From: Sphingomonas sp. S2-65
Lineage (GTDB): Bacteria; Pseudomonadota; Alphaproteobacteria; Sphingomonadales; Sphingomonadaceae
Assembly: GCF_021513175.1 (NCBI RefSeq)
Contig: NZ_CP090953.1
Location: 1,483,001 to 1,547,000 of the forward strand
Direction: 5' to 3'
Length of the DNA stretch: 64,000 bases
Shown here: one piece after another, positions 8,797 to 17,998 of the stretch
How the letters are laid out: every line of letters begins with the position of its first letter
Position numbering within the stretch: position 1 is the first letter of the stretch
Made by a program: the position numbers and the translations under genes
Notes under the pieces: generated by a model
What the model was told of the DNA's origin: nothing
The model's input: the letters and a program-made list of their open reading frames with translations, nothing else
Databases searched by the model: none

Positions 8797-8836
8797 GTCG
8801 TTCCCCCCGTGCGGAGGGAACGACATGCAATACGGC
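8785..8836 (-). promoter_or_regulatory. Perfect 21-bp hairpin enclosing a start codon
   Basis: Bases 8785-8805 and 8816-8836 are exact reverse complements, separated by 10 nt. On the minus strand the hairpin lies after gcvPB and covers the start codon of the CcdC-like gene at 8796 in its 3' arm, with the G-rich ribosome site at the loop edge. If folded in mRNA it would hide the start codon. No T-run follows, so it is not a standard intrinsic terminator. Confidence 0.75.
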
Positions 8837-8853
8837 TCAGCGATGCACCAAGC

Positions 8854-10473
8854 TTATTCGGCGGCCTGCACCTGAGGCGCATCCTTGTACGCCAGCACCG
8901 GCTTGCGCGCGGCCAGCGTCTCGTCGAGGCGGCGGCGGGGCGCGAAATGGGGCGCGGACTTGAGCGCGGGTTCGCCGTTCTTGGCGCGCGCCGCGACCGA
9001 GCGGAAGGCGCCGATGAACTGGTCGAGCGTCGCCTTGCTCTCGGTCTCGGTCGGTTCGACCAGCATGGCGCCGTGGACGACCAGCGGGAAATACACCGTC
9101 ATCGGGTGATAGCCCTCGTCGATCAGCCCCTTGGCGATGTCGAGCGTCGAGAAGCCCTCGGCCAGGCCCTTATCGCTGAAGATCGCCTCGTGCATGCACG
9201 GCCCCGACTTGGCGAAGGGCGCGTCGAGCACGTCCTCCATCGCGCGCAGCACGTAATTGGCGTTAAGCACCGAATCCTCGGCGACCTGGCGCAGGCCGTC
9301 GGCACCGTGGCTGAGGATGTAGGTCAGAGCGCGCGTGAACATGCCCATCTGGCCGTGGAAGGCGACCATGCGGCCGAAGCTGCCGGCGTGATGCTCGCCC
9401 GCGGTCTCTTCCTCGACCAGCACGAACTGGTCGCCCTGCTGCTCGACGAAGGGCAGCGGCGCATAAGGGGTGAGCGCTTCGGAGAACACCACCGGACCCG
9501 AGCCCGGTCCGCCGCCGCCATGCGGGGTGGAAAAGGTCTTGTGCAGGTTGATGTGCATCGCGTCGACGCCAAGGTCGCCCGGGCGGACCCGGCCGACGAT
9601 CGCGTTGAAGTTCGCGCCGTCGCAATAGACGTATCCGCCCGCAGCGTGGACCGCGTCGGAGATCGCCTTCAAGTCGGGCTCGAACAGGCCGCAGGTATTG
9701 GGGTTGGTGATCATCACGCCGGCGACGTCGGGGCCGAGGCGGGCCTTCAATGCTTCGAGATCGACGCGGCCCGCTGGCGTGGCGGGAATGTCCTCGACCG
9801 TGAAGCCGGCGAAGGCGGCGGTGGCGGGGTTGGTGCCGTGCGCGCTTTCGGGGACCAGAATAACCTTGCGGGCCTGCTGACCCTTGGCGTCAAGCGCGGC
9901 GCGGATCGCGAGGATGCCGCACAGCTCGCCATGCGCGCCGGCCTTGGGGCTCATCGCCACCGAGTGCATGCCGGTGAGCGTCACCAGCCAGTGGGCGAGC
10001 TGGTGGATCACCTCGAACGCGCCCTGCACCGTGTCGACGGGTGCGAGCGGGTGGACGTCGGCGAAGCCGGGTAGCCGGGCCATGCGCTCATTGAGGCGCG
10101 GATTGTGCTTCATGGTGCACGAGCCGAGCGGGAACAGGCCAAGATCGATGGCGTAGTTCTGGCGGCTGAGGCGGGTATAGTGGCGCACCGCCTCCGGCTC
10201 GGACAGGCCGGGCAGGTTGATGGGGGCGGTGCGGGCGAGATTGCCCAGGCGCGACGTGGCGGCGGGTGCGTTGCCCTGCCCCTCTCCCCGGCCCTCTCCC
10301 CGGAGGGGAGAGGGAGAGTGGTCGAAGTCGACGCCGGTGGTTTCGTTCGAGCCGATCTCGAAGATCAGCGGCTCTTCGAGCATCAGCGCGCGGTTGCCGG
10401 TGAAGGTTTCGCTCGCGCTCTCGCCCTTTTCGGGCGTGGTGGGGCGCCAGCCGGACTGGTTGATCGTGCTCAT
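8854..10473 (-). CDS. gcvPB: Glycine decarboxylase P-protein subunit 2, with in-frame repeat insertion
   Basis: PLP-binding subunit of the split P-protein; with GcvPA it decarboxylates glycine and passes the aminomethyl group to lipoylated GcvH. The 539-aa protein carries the PLP lysine in [16 protein letters not shown] (K312). Near the N terminus, residues about 52-73 ([15 protein letters not shown] and flanks) are encoded by a palindromic repeat (about 10255-10320) and have no counterpart expected in the family; the fold resumes at [16 protein letters not shown]. The gene overlaps gcvPA by ATGA. Length and motifs otherwise look intact, so the product is probably functional. Confidence 0.96.
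   Translation of the reverse strand: MSTINQSGWRPTTPEKGESASETFTGNRALMLEEPLIFEIGSNETTGVDFDHSPSPLRGEGRGEGQGNAPAATSRLGNLARTAPINLPGLSEPEAVRHYTRLSRQNYAIDLGLFPLGSCTMKHNPRLNERMARLPGFADVHPLAPVDTVQGAFEVIHQLAHWLVTLTGMHSVAMSPKAGAHGELCGILAIRAALDAKGQQARKVILVPESAHGTNPATAAFAGFTVEDIPATPAGRVDLEALKARLGPDVAGVMITNPNTCGLFEPDLKAISDAVHAAGGYVYCDGANFNAIVGRVRPGDLGVDAMHINLHKTFSTPHGGGGPGSGPVVFSEALTPYAPLPFVEQQGDQFVLVEEETAGEHHAGSFGRMVAFHGQMGMFTRALTYILSHGADGLRQVAEDSVLNANYVLRAMEDVLDAPFAKSGPCMHEAIFSDKGLAEGFSTLDIAKGLIDEGYHPMTVYFPLVVHGAMLVEPTETESKATLDQFIGAFRSVAARAKNGEPALKSAPHFAPRRRLDETLAARKPVLAYKDAPQVQAAE
10255..10322. repeat. Palindromic repeat in frame inside gcvPB
   Basis: Pyrimidine-rich CCCCTCTCCCCGGCCCTCTC followed by CCCGGAGGGGAGAGGGAGAG forms an inverted repeat within the gcvPB reading frame. 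It encodes [13 protein letters not shown], the same peptide register as the copy inside glyS near 45.4 kb. It is a coding copy of the window's GC-rich repeat family. Confidence 0.8.
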
Positions 10474-11828
10474 GCCAGCACCTCCTGGAGCGCGGAGGCA
10501 AGCGTTTCGACGTCCTCCGCCGTGGTGGTTTCAGTGACCGCGACGACCAGGCCGTTGGCGAGGTCGGTGGCGTCGGGATAGAGCCGGCCGAGCGAGACGC
10601 CGGCCAGGATGTTCTTGTCGGCAAGCGCTCGGACGACCGGGCGCGCCTCCACCGGCAGCTTCAGCGTGAATTCGTTGAAGAAGGTCGGAGTAACCAGCTC
10701 GACACCAGGGATCTGCGCGAGGCGGTCGGCGGCGGCGCTTGCCGCTGCGTGGTTGATCGCCGCGAGCTGGCGCAGGCCGGCTTCACCGAGCAGGGTCATG
10801 TGCGCCGACATGGCGAGCGCGCACAGCACCGACGACGTGCAGATGTTCGACGTCGCCTTTTCGCGGCGGATATGCTGCTCGCGGGTCGAGAGGGTGAGCA
10901 CGAAGCCGCGCTTTCCCTCCGCGTCGACGGTCTCGCCGCACAGACGTCCCGGCATCTGGCGAACGAGCTTTTCCGAGCATGCGAAGAGCCCGACATAGGG
11001 TCCGCCGAACTGGAGGCCGACGCCCAATGACTGGCCTTCGCCGACGACGATGTCGGCGCCCATTTCGCCGGGTGCCCGGATCGCGCCGAGCGCCACCGGC
11101 TCGGTGACGACGGCGATCAGCAGTGCCTTCTTGGCGTGGGCGGCTTCGGCGAGCGCGGACAGGTCCTCGATGCGGCCGAGGATGTCGGGGTACTGGACCA
11201 CGACGCAGCTGGTATCGTCGTCGATCTGGGCGATCAGGTCGCTGGTGTCGGGTGCCGCGGAGAGCGTGGGCAGCGAGGTTACCAGCTGGTCGCCGGTGAA
11301 CTTGGCCATGGTCTTGGCGACCGAGACATAATGCGGATGGATGCCGCCCGACAGGATCGCCTTGCCGCGCTTGGTGAGGCGGCGGGCCATCGAGATCGCT
11401 TCCCAGCACGCGGTCGAGCCGTCGTACATCGACGCATTCGCGACGTCGCAGCCGAGCAGGCGTGCGACCTGCGACTGGAATTCGAACATCACCTGGAGCG
11501 TGCCCTGGGCGATTTCGGGCTGGTAGGGCGTGTAGGCGGTGAGGAACTCGCCGCGCTGGATGATGTGGTCAACGCTGGCGGGCACATGGTGGCGATAGGC
11601 GCCGGCGCCGAGGAAGAAGGGCACTTCCCCAGCCACGACGTTCTTGCGGGCGAGCGCGGTCATGTGACGCTCGACGGCGAGCTCGCTGGCGTGCGGCGGC
11701 AGGCCGTGGATCGGGCCGTTGAGGCGCGCGGATTCGGGAACGTCGACGAACAGGTCGTCCACGGACGCCGCGCCGATGGTGGCGAGCATCGCCTGGCGGT
11801 CGGTGTCGGTCAGGGGCAGGTAGCGCAT
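10470..11828 (-). CDS. gcvPA: Glycine decarboxylase P-protein subunit 1
   Basis: Subunit 1 of the heterotetrameric P-protein of the glycine cleavage system, 452 aa, the usual length of stand-alone GcvPA. It starts [15 protein letters not shown] and shows family stretches such as [32 protein letters not shown] and [19 protein letters not shown]. The ATG at 11828 is chosen because GGAG lies 6 nt upstream; the ATG at 11834 would abut the ribosome site. It follows gcvH across a 148-bp gap that holds a REP-like repeat, and overlaps gcvPB by 4 nt. This subunit lacks the PLP lysine, which is in GcvPB. Confidence 0.96.
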   Translation of the reverse strand: MRYLPLTDTDRQAMLATIGAASVDDLFVDVPESARLNGPIHGLPPHASELAVERHMTALARKNVVAGEVPFFLGAGAYRHHVPASVDHIIQRGEFLTAYTPYQPEIAQGTLQVMFEFQSQVARLLGCDVANASMYDGSTACWEAISMARRLTKRGKAILSGGIHPHYVSVAKTMAKFTGDQLVTSLPTLSAAPDTSDLIAQIDDDTSCVVVQYPDILGRIEDLSALAEAAHAKKALLIAVVTEPVALGAIRAPGEMGADIVVGEGQSLGVGLQFGGPYVGLFACSEKLVRQMPGRLCGETVDAEGKRGFVLTLSTREQHIRREKATSNICTSSVLCALAMSAHMTLLGEAGLRQLAAINHAAASAAADRLAQIPGVELVTPTFFNEFTLKLPVEARPVVRALADKNILAGVSLGRLYPDATDLANGLVVAVTETTTAEDVETLASALQEVLA

Positions 11829-11852
11829 GTACATCTCCGGCCAACGGCCATG

Positions 11853-11973
11853 ACGAGTATCGTCACCCCGGCCGAAGTGCCGGGGTCCACTGTGCGGCAA
11901 GGGCTGGACCCGAACCTCTTGGCGCTTCCGTCGCCGCACGGTGGATGCCGGAACAAGTCCGGCATGACGGTTG
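11853..11973. repeat. REP-like inverted repeat between gcvH and gcvPA
   Basis: About 120 bp with outer arms near CGTCACCCCGGCCGAAGTGC and GCCGGAACAAGTCCGGCATG. This is the common alphaproteobacterial type in which CCGGACTTGTTCCGGCAT-like ends flank a variable middle, and it differs from the CCTCCCC family elsewhere in the window. It lies inside the gcv operon and could alter mRNA stability between gcvH and gcvPA. Confidence 0.6.
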
Positions 11974-11976
11974 AGA

Positions 11977-12348
11977 TTAGAGGCTGTCGACGAAGTCCTT
12001 GTAGGCCGCTTCGTCCATCAGGGCTTCGACTTCGGCGGCGTTCGAGAGGGTCAGCTTGAAGAACCAGCCTTCGCCTTCGGGGTCTTCGTTCACCAGCGCG
12101 GGGTTGTCGGCGAGCGCGGGGTTACCCTCGACCACGGTGCCGCTGGCGGGCGCATAGACATCCGAGGCGGCCTTGACCGACTCTACGACCGCGGCGTCGT
12201 CACCCTTGGCGACGGTCTTGCCGGCCTCGGGGGTCTCGACGAAGACGATGTCGCCGAGCTGGCTCTGGGCGTAGGTGGTGATGCCGACCGTGGCGGTGTC
12301 GCCGTCGACCTGGATCCATTCATGGTCTTGGGTGAAATAGCGGCTCAT
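11977..12348 (-). CDS. gcvH: Glycine cleavage system H protein
   Basis: Lipoyl carrier of the glycine cleavage system, 123 aa, normal length. The lipoylated lysine is K59 in [17 protein letters not shown]. The protein starts [17 protein letters not shown], a typical GcvH N terminus, and ends with [14 protein letters not shown]-protein shuttles the methylamine group from the P-protein to the T-protein and is reoxidised by lipoamide dehydrogenase, which is not encoded in this window. It lies 3 nt after gcvT. Confidence 0.97.
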   Translation of the reverse strand: MSRYFTQDHEWIQVDGDTATVGITTYAQSQLGDIVFVETPEAGKTVAKGDDAAVVESVKAASDVYAPASGTVVEGNPALADNPALVNEDPEGEGWFFKLTLSNAAEVEALMDEAAYKDFVDSL

Positions 12349-12351
12349 GTC

Positions 12352-13515
12352 TCAGGCTCCCTTGCGGACATAGCGGTGGGGGACGAAGGGCATCGAGGTG
12401 ACCTCCGCGTTATGGGTCTTGCCGCGCTGACTCAGCGTCACGCGGGTGCCGGGCGTTGCGAGCGCGGCGGGAACGTATGCCATGGCGATCGGCTTCTGCA
12501 CCGAAGGGGCGAAGCCGCCGCTGGTGACGGTGCCGATCTGCGTGCCGCTGTCGTCCACGACGATAGCGCCTTCGCGAACAGGCTGGCGCCCTTCGACGAT
12601 CAGGCCGACGCGCTTGGTGGCCGAACCGTTCGCACGATCGGCGAGGATCGCCTCGGCGCCCGGGAAGCCGCCTTCCTCGCGGCGGCGCTTGGACAGCGCG
12701 AAGCCGAGATCGGCGGCTACGGGATTGGTGTCGAGATCGAGATCGTGGCCGTAGAGCGGCAGGCCAGCTTCGAGGCGGAGCGAATCGCGCGCACCCAGGC
12801 CGATCGGCTTGACTTCGGGCTGGGCGCAGAGCGCTTCGGCGAACGCTTCGGCGGCGTCGCCGGGGAGCGAGATCTCGAAGCCGTCCTCGCCGGTATAGCC
12901 CGAGCGGCTGACCCAGAGCGGATTGCCCTGCCATTCGAACGCGGCGGCGGTCATGAACACCAGCGACGCGACGCCGGGGACGACGCGCTCGAGCGCGGTA
13001 ACCGCTTCGGGGCCCTGGAGGGCGAGCAGCGCCTGTTCGTCGAGATGGTTGATCGCGACCTCATCGGGCAGCGCTTCGCGGAACACGCCGAGATCATCCC
13101 ACTTGGTTGCGCCGTTTACGACCATGTAGAAGGCCCCGGCGTCGATCTCGAAGGCGTTTTCATCACCGAGGCGCGTGACCATCAGATCGTCATGGATGCC
13201 GCCATTGTCGGCAAGCAGCAGCGAATAGCGCATGCGCCCGGGGATCAGCCCCTTGATGTCGCCGGGAAGCAGGGTTTCGAGCTGGGCGTCGGTGTCGGCA
13301 CCCGAGAAGAGCAGCTGGCCCATATGGCTGACGTCGAACAGCCCGGCATGCTCGCGCGTCCAGAGATGCTCGGCCATGATGCCTTCATACTGGACGGGCA
13401 TCTCATAGCCGGCGAACGGCACCATGCGGCCGCCGCGGGCGCGGTGCCACGCGTCGAGCGGCAGCAGCTCGGGCGCGAGCGCTTCGGCTTCGGGTTCTTG
13501 CACGTCCTGGCTCAT
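12352..13515 (-). CDS. gcvT: Aminomethyltransferase (T protein)
   Basis: Tetrahydrofolate-dependent aminomethyltransferase of the glycine cleavage system; releases ammonia and forms 5,10-methylene-THF. With the start at 13515 (MSQDVQEPEAEALAP) it is 387 aa, slightly longer than the usual 365-380. Family stretches include MVPFAGYEMPVQY, HAGLFDVSHMGQL, and SGYTGEDGFEI; the C-terminal GCV_T_C domain follows. An in-frame ATG at 13578 has a better purine-rich ribosome site (AGAGGGGG), but it would add an Arg-rich segment that looks like riboswitch 3' sequence, so the true start is open. First gene of the riboswitch-controlled operon. Confidence 0.93.
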   Translation of the reverse strand: MSQDVQEPEAEALAPELLPLDAWHRARGGRMVPFAGYEMPVQYEGIMAEHLWTREHAGLFDVSHMGQLLFSGADTDAQLETLLPGDIKGLIPGRMRYSLLLADNGGIHDDLMVTRLGDENAFEIDAGAFYMVVNGATKWDDLGVFREALPDEVAINHLDEQALLALQGPEAVTALERVVPGVASLVFMTAAAFEWQGNPLWVSRSGYTGEDGFEISLPGDAAEAFAEALCAQPEVKPIGLGARDSLRLEAGLPLYGHDLDLDTNPVAADLGFALSKRRREEGGFPGAEAILADRANGSATKRVGLIVEGRQPVREGAIVVDDSGTQIGTVTSGGFAPSVQKPIAMAYVPAALATPGTRVTLSQRGKTHNAEVTSMPFVPHRYVRKGA

Positions 13516-13590
13516 CACACACGGTTCCGGCGCAGTGGATCGACGACGGATCGCGCGCCTGCGTGCGCCTTGATCCATCGCCCCCTCTGT

Positions 13591-13810
13591 CACGGTACCT
13601 GAGAGCTTTCACGAGCCTTGGGCTCGCTTACCCCTTCGGTGGCCGCTGCTGAAGCGACGCTTTCCAGAGTGTCGTGCGCGCGCGGTCCTCGGTGCCTGAG
13701 AGATTCCGGGGCGGTTGCTCCTTCGGCGGACGATACTCGATGCTCAAACCGAACCGCTGGCAAGCCAGCTACGATTTGAGCGGCAAGATCGCCACTCTCC
13801 CGCGCGTGCC
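13591..13810 (-). ncRNA. Tandem glycine riboswitch
   Basis: On the minus strand ahead of gcvT there are two glycine aptamers in series. The first (about 13684-13810) shows GGGAGAGT near its 5' end, CCGAAGGAGCAA, and TCTCTCAGGCACCGAGGACC. The second (about 13591-13680) shows ACTCTGGAAAGC, CCGAAGGGGTAAGC, and GCTCTCAGGTACC. These are hallmark elements of the gcvT riboswitch class. Glycine binding would be expected to switch on the gcv operon. The second aptamer ends only 13 nt before the alternative gcvT start at 13578, pointing to translational control. Confidence 0.93.
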
Positions 13811-13876
13811 TATCCCGGTTGCCCGGCATCGACCGGTGCAGCCTTGGCCGCACCGAGGATTCGAGTCAATCGGGCT

Positions 13877-14515
13877 TTAGCGCGTCGCGTTATACTTGAG
13901 CTGATCCTGGGTGAGCTGGAAGCCGACCAGCGCCTCGAACGTGGCGGCGAGCACGGCGTCGCGGACTTCCGGAGTCGACAGCGGATCCATCGCGGCCGCT
14001 TCGTCGCCGGCCTTGCGCTTCTCGTTCAGGCGCTTGCGAACACTCTCGGGCAGCGTGGCCGCGGCGCGCGACACCGAGCCGGTCGCCTGGCCGCGCGTCT
14101 GGGCGCGGATCTGGCCTTCGGCGAAATGGACGGTCACTTGGCCGACCGTCTTGGCGACGACCGAGGAGCCGCCGCGCACGACCGCGAGATAATAAGGCAA
14201 GGTGACGTCGCGGGCGGGCCCCGGCTGGGCGCGGCGGGCGAGCACGTCGAAGGTCACGGTGGTCGCGATCGGATCGACGGTGTCGACGCAGGTCGACTGG
14301 AGGTTGGTCAGAGTGGCGGTGACGTCGATCGCCGAAGCCTCTCGGCTGGCTGGCGGGTTGAACAGGGTGATGTCGCCGGTGCCCGCGGTCACGCCGACGC
14401 GCGGGCAGGCGGAGCGGACGGCGGAGATACCGCCTTCGGTGATCTCGCCGGTACGGGCACAGCCGCCCGCAGCCAGCAGGACAAGGGCGGGAACGGCAAG
14501 CTTGGCGAGCGACAC
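13877..14515 (-). CDS. Putative lipoprotein, unknown function
   Basis: Predicted membrane-anchored lipoprotein of 212 aa. It starts at GTG 14515, which has AAAGGTG 8 nt upstream, and carries a signal peptide ending in a lipobox-like LLAAGGC (Cys about residue 19). The mature part contains a stretch of Ala/Val-rich beta segments (DITLFNPPAS, AIDVTATLTNL, TVTFDVLARRAQPG) suggesting an extracytoplasmic beta-sandwich. It is not a family I can name. It lies 67 bp upstream of the glycine riboswitch on the same strand and divergent from ispH. Confidence 0.72.
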   Translation of the reverse strand: MSLAKLAVPALVLLAAGGCARTGEITEGGISAVRSACPRVGVTAGTGDITLFNPPASREASAIDVTATLTNLQSTCVDTVDPIATTVTFDVLARRAQPGPARDVTLPYYLAVVRGGSSVVAKTVGQVTVHFAEGQIRAQTRGQATGSVSRAAATLPESVRKRLNEKRKAGDEAAAMDPLSTPEVRDAVLAATFEALVGFQLTQDQLKYNATR

Positions 14516-14631
14516 GGGCGGAACACCTTTCACAATAAACACGGGCCGCCGCTGCAAACGGGGCCCGGAAGCGGCCGGCACCATAGGAACCGCCTTTCGC
14601 GCGCGCAAGCAATCGCGTAGAGCGCGGGGTG

Positions 14632-15585
14632 ATGGACCAGGCTCAGAAACCCGCCCTCGAACTGCTGATCGCGGCGCCGCGCGGCTTTTGCGCCGGCGTC
14701 GACCGCGCGATCCGGATCGTCGAGCTGGCAATCGAAAAATACGGCGCACCGGTCTATGTCCGCCACGAGATCGTCCACAACAAGTTCGTGGTGGATACGC
14801 TCAAGGCCCAGGGCGCGATCTTCGTCGAGGAACTCGACCAGGTGCCCGACGGGGTGCCGGTGGTGTTCTCCGCGCACGGCGTGCCCAAGGCAGTGCCCGC
14901 CAAGGCGGCGGAGCGCGGGCTGTCCTATCTCGACGCCACCTGCCCGCTCGTGTCGAAGGTGCACCGCCAGGCCGAGCGGCTGGTCGCGGCAAGCCGGCAC
15001 ATCCTGTTCATCGGCCACAAGGGGCATCCCGAAGTGATCGGCACCTTCGGCCAAGTGCCCGAGGGCGCGATGACGCTGATCGAGACGCCCGAAGATGCCG
15101 AGCAGGTGCAGGTAGCCGAGCCAGGCAATCTCGCCTTCCTCACGCAGACGACGCTGTCAGTGGACGACACCGCGGCGACGCTGGCGGTGCTCCAGCGGCG
15201 CTTCCCCGCGATCCTGGCGCCTGGGCCCAACGACATCTGCTACGCCACCACCAACCGCCAAGGCGCGGTGAAGGCAATCGCCTCGTCGGTCGACCTGATG
15301 CTGGTGATCGGCGGCAAGAACTCCTCCAACTCGCTGCGGCTGGTCGAAGTCGCGGAACGCCAGGGCATCCGGGCCTACCTGATCCCGCGCGCCGAGGACC
15401 TGGACTGGGCCTGGTTCAACGGAGTCGGGTCGCTGGGCGTCAGCGCCGGCGCCTCGGCACCCGAGGTGCTGGTGCGCGAACTGGTCGCCAAGCTGTCCGA
15501 ACGGTTCGACGTGCACGAGCGCGAAGTCGAGACGGTGGAAGAGAACGTCGTCTTCAAGCTGCCGCGCGGACTCGAAGCGGCCTGA
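14632..15585 (+). CDS. ispH: 4-hydroxy-3-methylbut-2-enyl diphosphate reductase
   Basis: Last enzyme of the MEP isoprenoid pathway; reduces HMBPP to IPP and DMAPP in the cytosol using a [4Fe-4S] cluster. The 317-aa protein keeps the three cluster cysteines: C20 in [11 protein letters not shown]104 in [11 protein letters not shown], and C203 in [11 protein letters not shown]. The substrate His motifs RHEIVHN and [10 protein letters not shown] are also present. ATG 14632 is preferred to the adjoining GTG 14629. Its stop overlaps the start of thrB by one base, so ispH-thrB-rnhA form one transcript. Confidence 0.97.
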   Translation: MDQAQKPALELLIAAPRGFCAGVDRAIRIVELAIEKYGAPVYVRHEIVHNKFVVDTLKAQGAIFVEELDQVPDGVPVVFSAHGVPKAVPAKAAERGLSYLDATCPLVSKVHRQAERLVAASRHILFIGHKGHPEVIGTFGQVPEGAMTLIETPEDAEQVQVAEPGNLAFLTQTTLSVDDTAATLAVLQRRFPAILAPGPNDICYATTNRQGAVKAIASSVDLMLVIGGKNSSNSLRLVEVAERQGIRAYLIPRAEDLDWAWFNGVGSLGVSAGASAPEVLVRELVAKLSERFDVHEREVETVEENVVFKLPRGLEAA

Positions 15586-16538
15586 TGGCCGTCTACACGC
15601 TTGTTTCGACGGAAAGGCTGGCGGACTTCCTTCATGGCTATGCCGTGGGGGAACTGGTTTCGGCCAAGGGGATCGCCGAGGGCGTCGAGAACACCAACTA
15701 TCTGGTAGATACCACGGTCGGCCGGTTCATCCTGACGCTGTACGAGAAGCGCGTCGCGGCGGGGGACCTCCCCTATTTCATGGCGCTGCTCGACCATCTG
15801 GCGGAACGCGAGCTACCCGTGCCCAGGGCGATCCGTAACCGGCAAGGCGCAGCGATCGGCGAACTGGAGAACCGGCCGGCCTGCCTCATCGAGTTTCTTC
15901 CCGGCGTGTCGCTGTCGCAGCCCACGCGAACGCAGGCACATGCCGCGGGTGTCGCATTGGGGCAGTTGCACTGCGCAGCCACGACGTTCGGCCAGGAGCG
16001 CGCGAATTCGATGGGCGTGGATCAATGGCGTCCGCTGTTCGAGCGGTGCGGGCGCGACCTGGATGCGATCCAGCCGGGCCTGCACGACGCGTTGGCAGGC
16101 GAACTGGACCGGGTGCTCGGCGCGTGGGATCACGGCCTGTCGCGGGGCACGATCCATGCCGACCTGTTTCCCGACAATGTGCTGATGCGCGGCGACGAGG
16201 TCAGCGGGCTGATCGATTTCTATTTCGCCTGCACCGACGTGCGCGCGCTGGACCTGGCGATCACTCACAGCGCCTGGAGCTTCGACGCGACGGGCGGCCA
16301 AGTGGACTGGGAAGTCGGCCGGGCGTTGATCGAGGGGTATCAGCAGTCGGTAAGGCTGAGCGGCGAAGAGAAGGCGGCGTTCCAGACGCTGTGCGAGGGC
16401 GCGTGCATCCGCTTCCTGCTGTCACGTGCCTGGGACTGGCTGAACACGCCCGCCGACGCGCTGGTGACGCGCAAGGACCCGCTGGCTTATTGGCGGCGGC
16501 TCCAGACCTACAAGAACCAAGGATCGTTGTTCGCGTGA
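15585..16538 (+). CDS. thrB: Homoserine kinase (ThrB, APH-like alphaproteobacterial type)
   Basis: ATP-dependent phosphorylation of L-homoserine in threonine biosynthesis. The 317-aa protein belongs to the aminoglycoside-phosphotransferase-like homoserine kinases (TIGR00938), not to the GHMP type of E. coli. Start [19 protein letters not shown] and the ENTNYLVDT strand are family-typical. The catalytic loop is [13 protein letters not shown] ([11 protein letters not shown]), followed by [11 protein letters not shown], the DFG-equivalent metal site. It overlaps ispH by one base and rnhA by 4 bases. Confidence 0.94.
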   Translation: MAVYTLVSTERLADFLHGYAVGELVSAKGIAEGVENTNYLVDTTVGRFILTLYEKRVAAGDLPYFMALLDHLAERELPVPRAIRNRQGAAIGELENRPACLIEFLPGVSLSQPTRTQAHAAGVALGQLHCAATTFGQERANSMGVDQWRPLFERCGRDLDAIQPGLHDALAGELDRVLGAWDHGLSRGTIHADLFPDNVLMRGDEVSGLIDFYFACTDVRALDLAITHSAWSFDATGGQVDWEVGRALIEGYQQSVRLSGEEKAAFQTLCEGACIRFLLSRAWDWLNTPADALVTRKDPLAYWRRLQTYKNQGSLFA

Positions 16539-16978
16539 CCGAATTGCAGCATGTGGAAATGTTCACCGACGGCGCGTGCAAGGGGAACCCCGGCAAGGGC
16601 GGCTGGGGCGTGTTGCTGCGCATGGGCGAGACCGAGAAGGAGCTGTCGGGCGGCGAGCCGCACACGACCAACAACCGCATGGAGCTGATGGCCGCGATCC
16701 AGGGGCTGAACGCGCTCAAGCGTCCGTGCCGCGTCACGCTGTCGACCGACAGCCGCTATGTCATGGATGGCCTTACCAAGTGGATCCATGGCTGGATGAA
16801 GAATGGCTGGCGCACCGCCGACAAGAAGCCGGTCAAGAATGCCGAGCTGTGGCAGGCGCTGCTCGAAGCCGCCAAGCCGCACCGCGTGGAGTGGGTGTGG
16901 GTCAAGGGTCATGCCGGGCATCCGGGCAACGAGCGAGCGGACAAGCTGGCCAGCGACGCGGCAGTGTCCCAGCGGTAG
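16535..16978 (+). CDS. rnhA: Ribonuclease HI
   Basis: Degrades RNA in RNA-DNA hybrids in the cytosol. The 147-aa product has the full DEDD set: Asp in [11 protein letters not shown], Glu in NNRMELMAA, Asp in [10 protein letters not shown], and Asp in [10 protein letters not shown], plus the conserved KGHAGHPGN loop. GTG at 16535 is taken as start, giving the normal N terminus [13 protein letters not shown] and a 4-nt overlap with thrB. The ispH-thrB-rnhA order recurs in sphingomonads as far as I recall. Confidence 0.96.
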   Translation: MTELQHVEMFTDGACKGNPGKGGWGVLLRMGETEKELSGGEPHTTNNRMELMAAIQGLNALKRPCRVTLSTDSRYVMDGLTKWIHGWMKNGWRTADKKPVKNAELWQALLEAAKPHRVEWVWVKGHAGHPGNERADKLASDAAVSQR

Positions 16979-16999
16979 CTGATGTGCGCTGACCGGCGC

Positions 17000-17911
17000 T
17001 TAGCCGCCGCGTAGATTGGCGGCGAGGAACTCCACGAACGCCCGGACCCGCGCCGGCGTGTTCGAGCCGCCGACGAAGACCGCGTGAATTTGCTCGACGT
17101 CGCCGGGGTTGAACGCCTCCAGCAGAAGACGAAGACGGCCGGCGGCGATGTCCTCCGTGACGCTGAACGCCCCCACACGGGCGACGCCGACGCCCAGCGC
17201 CGCCAATTGCCCCAGCGTCTCTCCGTTATTGGCCTCTATGTTTCCCTTCACCGACAAGGTGAAATCCTGCCCGTCGCGGCGAAAGGGCCAGACCGGCTCG
17301 GCACGGCGGAAGTTGAAGTTGAGGCAGTTGTGGCGGTGGAGGTCCTCGGGTGTGCGGGGCGTGCCATGCTTCGCCAGATAGTCGGGCGAGGCGACGATCA
17401 CCCGCCCCGTCTCGCCGAGCTTGCGCGCGGTGAGCGTGCTGTCGGGCAGCGGTCCGAAGCGGATCGCGACGTCCGCCTGCCCCGCGGCGATATCGACAAG
17501 GCTGTCGGTCAGCGCGACGTCGATCAGGATGTCGGGATAGAGCGCGGCGAACTTGCCGAGCAGCGGCACGACGCACAGCCGCCCGTGCGAAAGCGCGGCA
17601 CTGACGCGCAGACGCCCGCGCGGACTTCCCTGATCGGCGATCTGCTGCTCGGCATCGTCTAGATCCGCCAGGATGCGGCGAGCGGCAAGCAGATAGGATT
17701 GGCCCTCGGCGGTCAGCGACAAGGCACGCGTCGAACGAAGCACCAGGCGCACGCCCAGCCGCCGCTCGATCCGATCGACGGCACGCGCAACGGCCGACGG
17801 GCTCATGTCGAGCACGCGTGCCGCCGACGAGAAGCTGCCTTGCTCCACCACCGTGGCAAACAGCGCCAGCGAGCGGGCACGGTCGCTACCCCCGACCAGC
17901 TTTGCGTCCAT
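17000..17911 (-). CDS. LysR-family transcriptional regulator
   Basis: DNA-binding regulator of 303 aa. The N-terminal winged HTH spans about residues 10-68 (FATVVEQGSFSSAARVLDMS, followed by PSAVARAVDRIERRLG), then a linker helix and a periplasmic-binding-protein-like effector domain (about 95-300). The start at 17911 (MDAKLVGGSD) is preferred over an upstream in-frame ATG at 17965, which would place the gene within the divergent promoter. It is transcribed away from the aldo/keto reductase and MFS genes across 87 bp and is the likely regulator of those genes and of itself. The effector is unknown. Confidence 0.88.
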   Translation of the reverse strand: MDAKLVGGSDRARSLALFATVVEQGSFSSAARVLDMSPSAVARAVDRIERRLGVRLVLRSTRALSLTAEGQSYLLAARRILADLDDAEQQIADQGSPRGRLRVSAALSHGRLCVVPLLGKFAALYPDILIDVALTDSLVDIAAGQADVAIRFGPLPDSTLTARKLGETGRVIVASPDYLAKHGTPRTPEDLHRHNCLNFNFRRAEPVWPFRRDGQDFTLSVKGNIEANNGETLGQLAALGVGVARVGAFSVTEDIAAGRLRLLLEAFNPGDVEQIHAVFVGGSNTPARVRAFVEFLAANLRGG

Positions 17912-17998
17912 TGCACAGATCCTCCGCTTTCGAGCGCTATACTCCGCTGCGTGTTCGAGGTTCATCTATGCGTCGACGTACCAACGCAAGGATGGATC

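Noticed and set aside
13516..13578. Arg-rich N-terminal extension of GcvT from 13578
   Set aside because: Possible because of a good ribosome site, but the extra residues look like riboswitch 3' sequence and are not typical of GcvT; kept only as an alternative start.
11971..13602. 543-codon plus-strand frame opposite gcvH/gcvT
   Set aside because: Antisense frame; starts within gcvH, no ribosome site, no domain.
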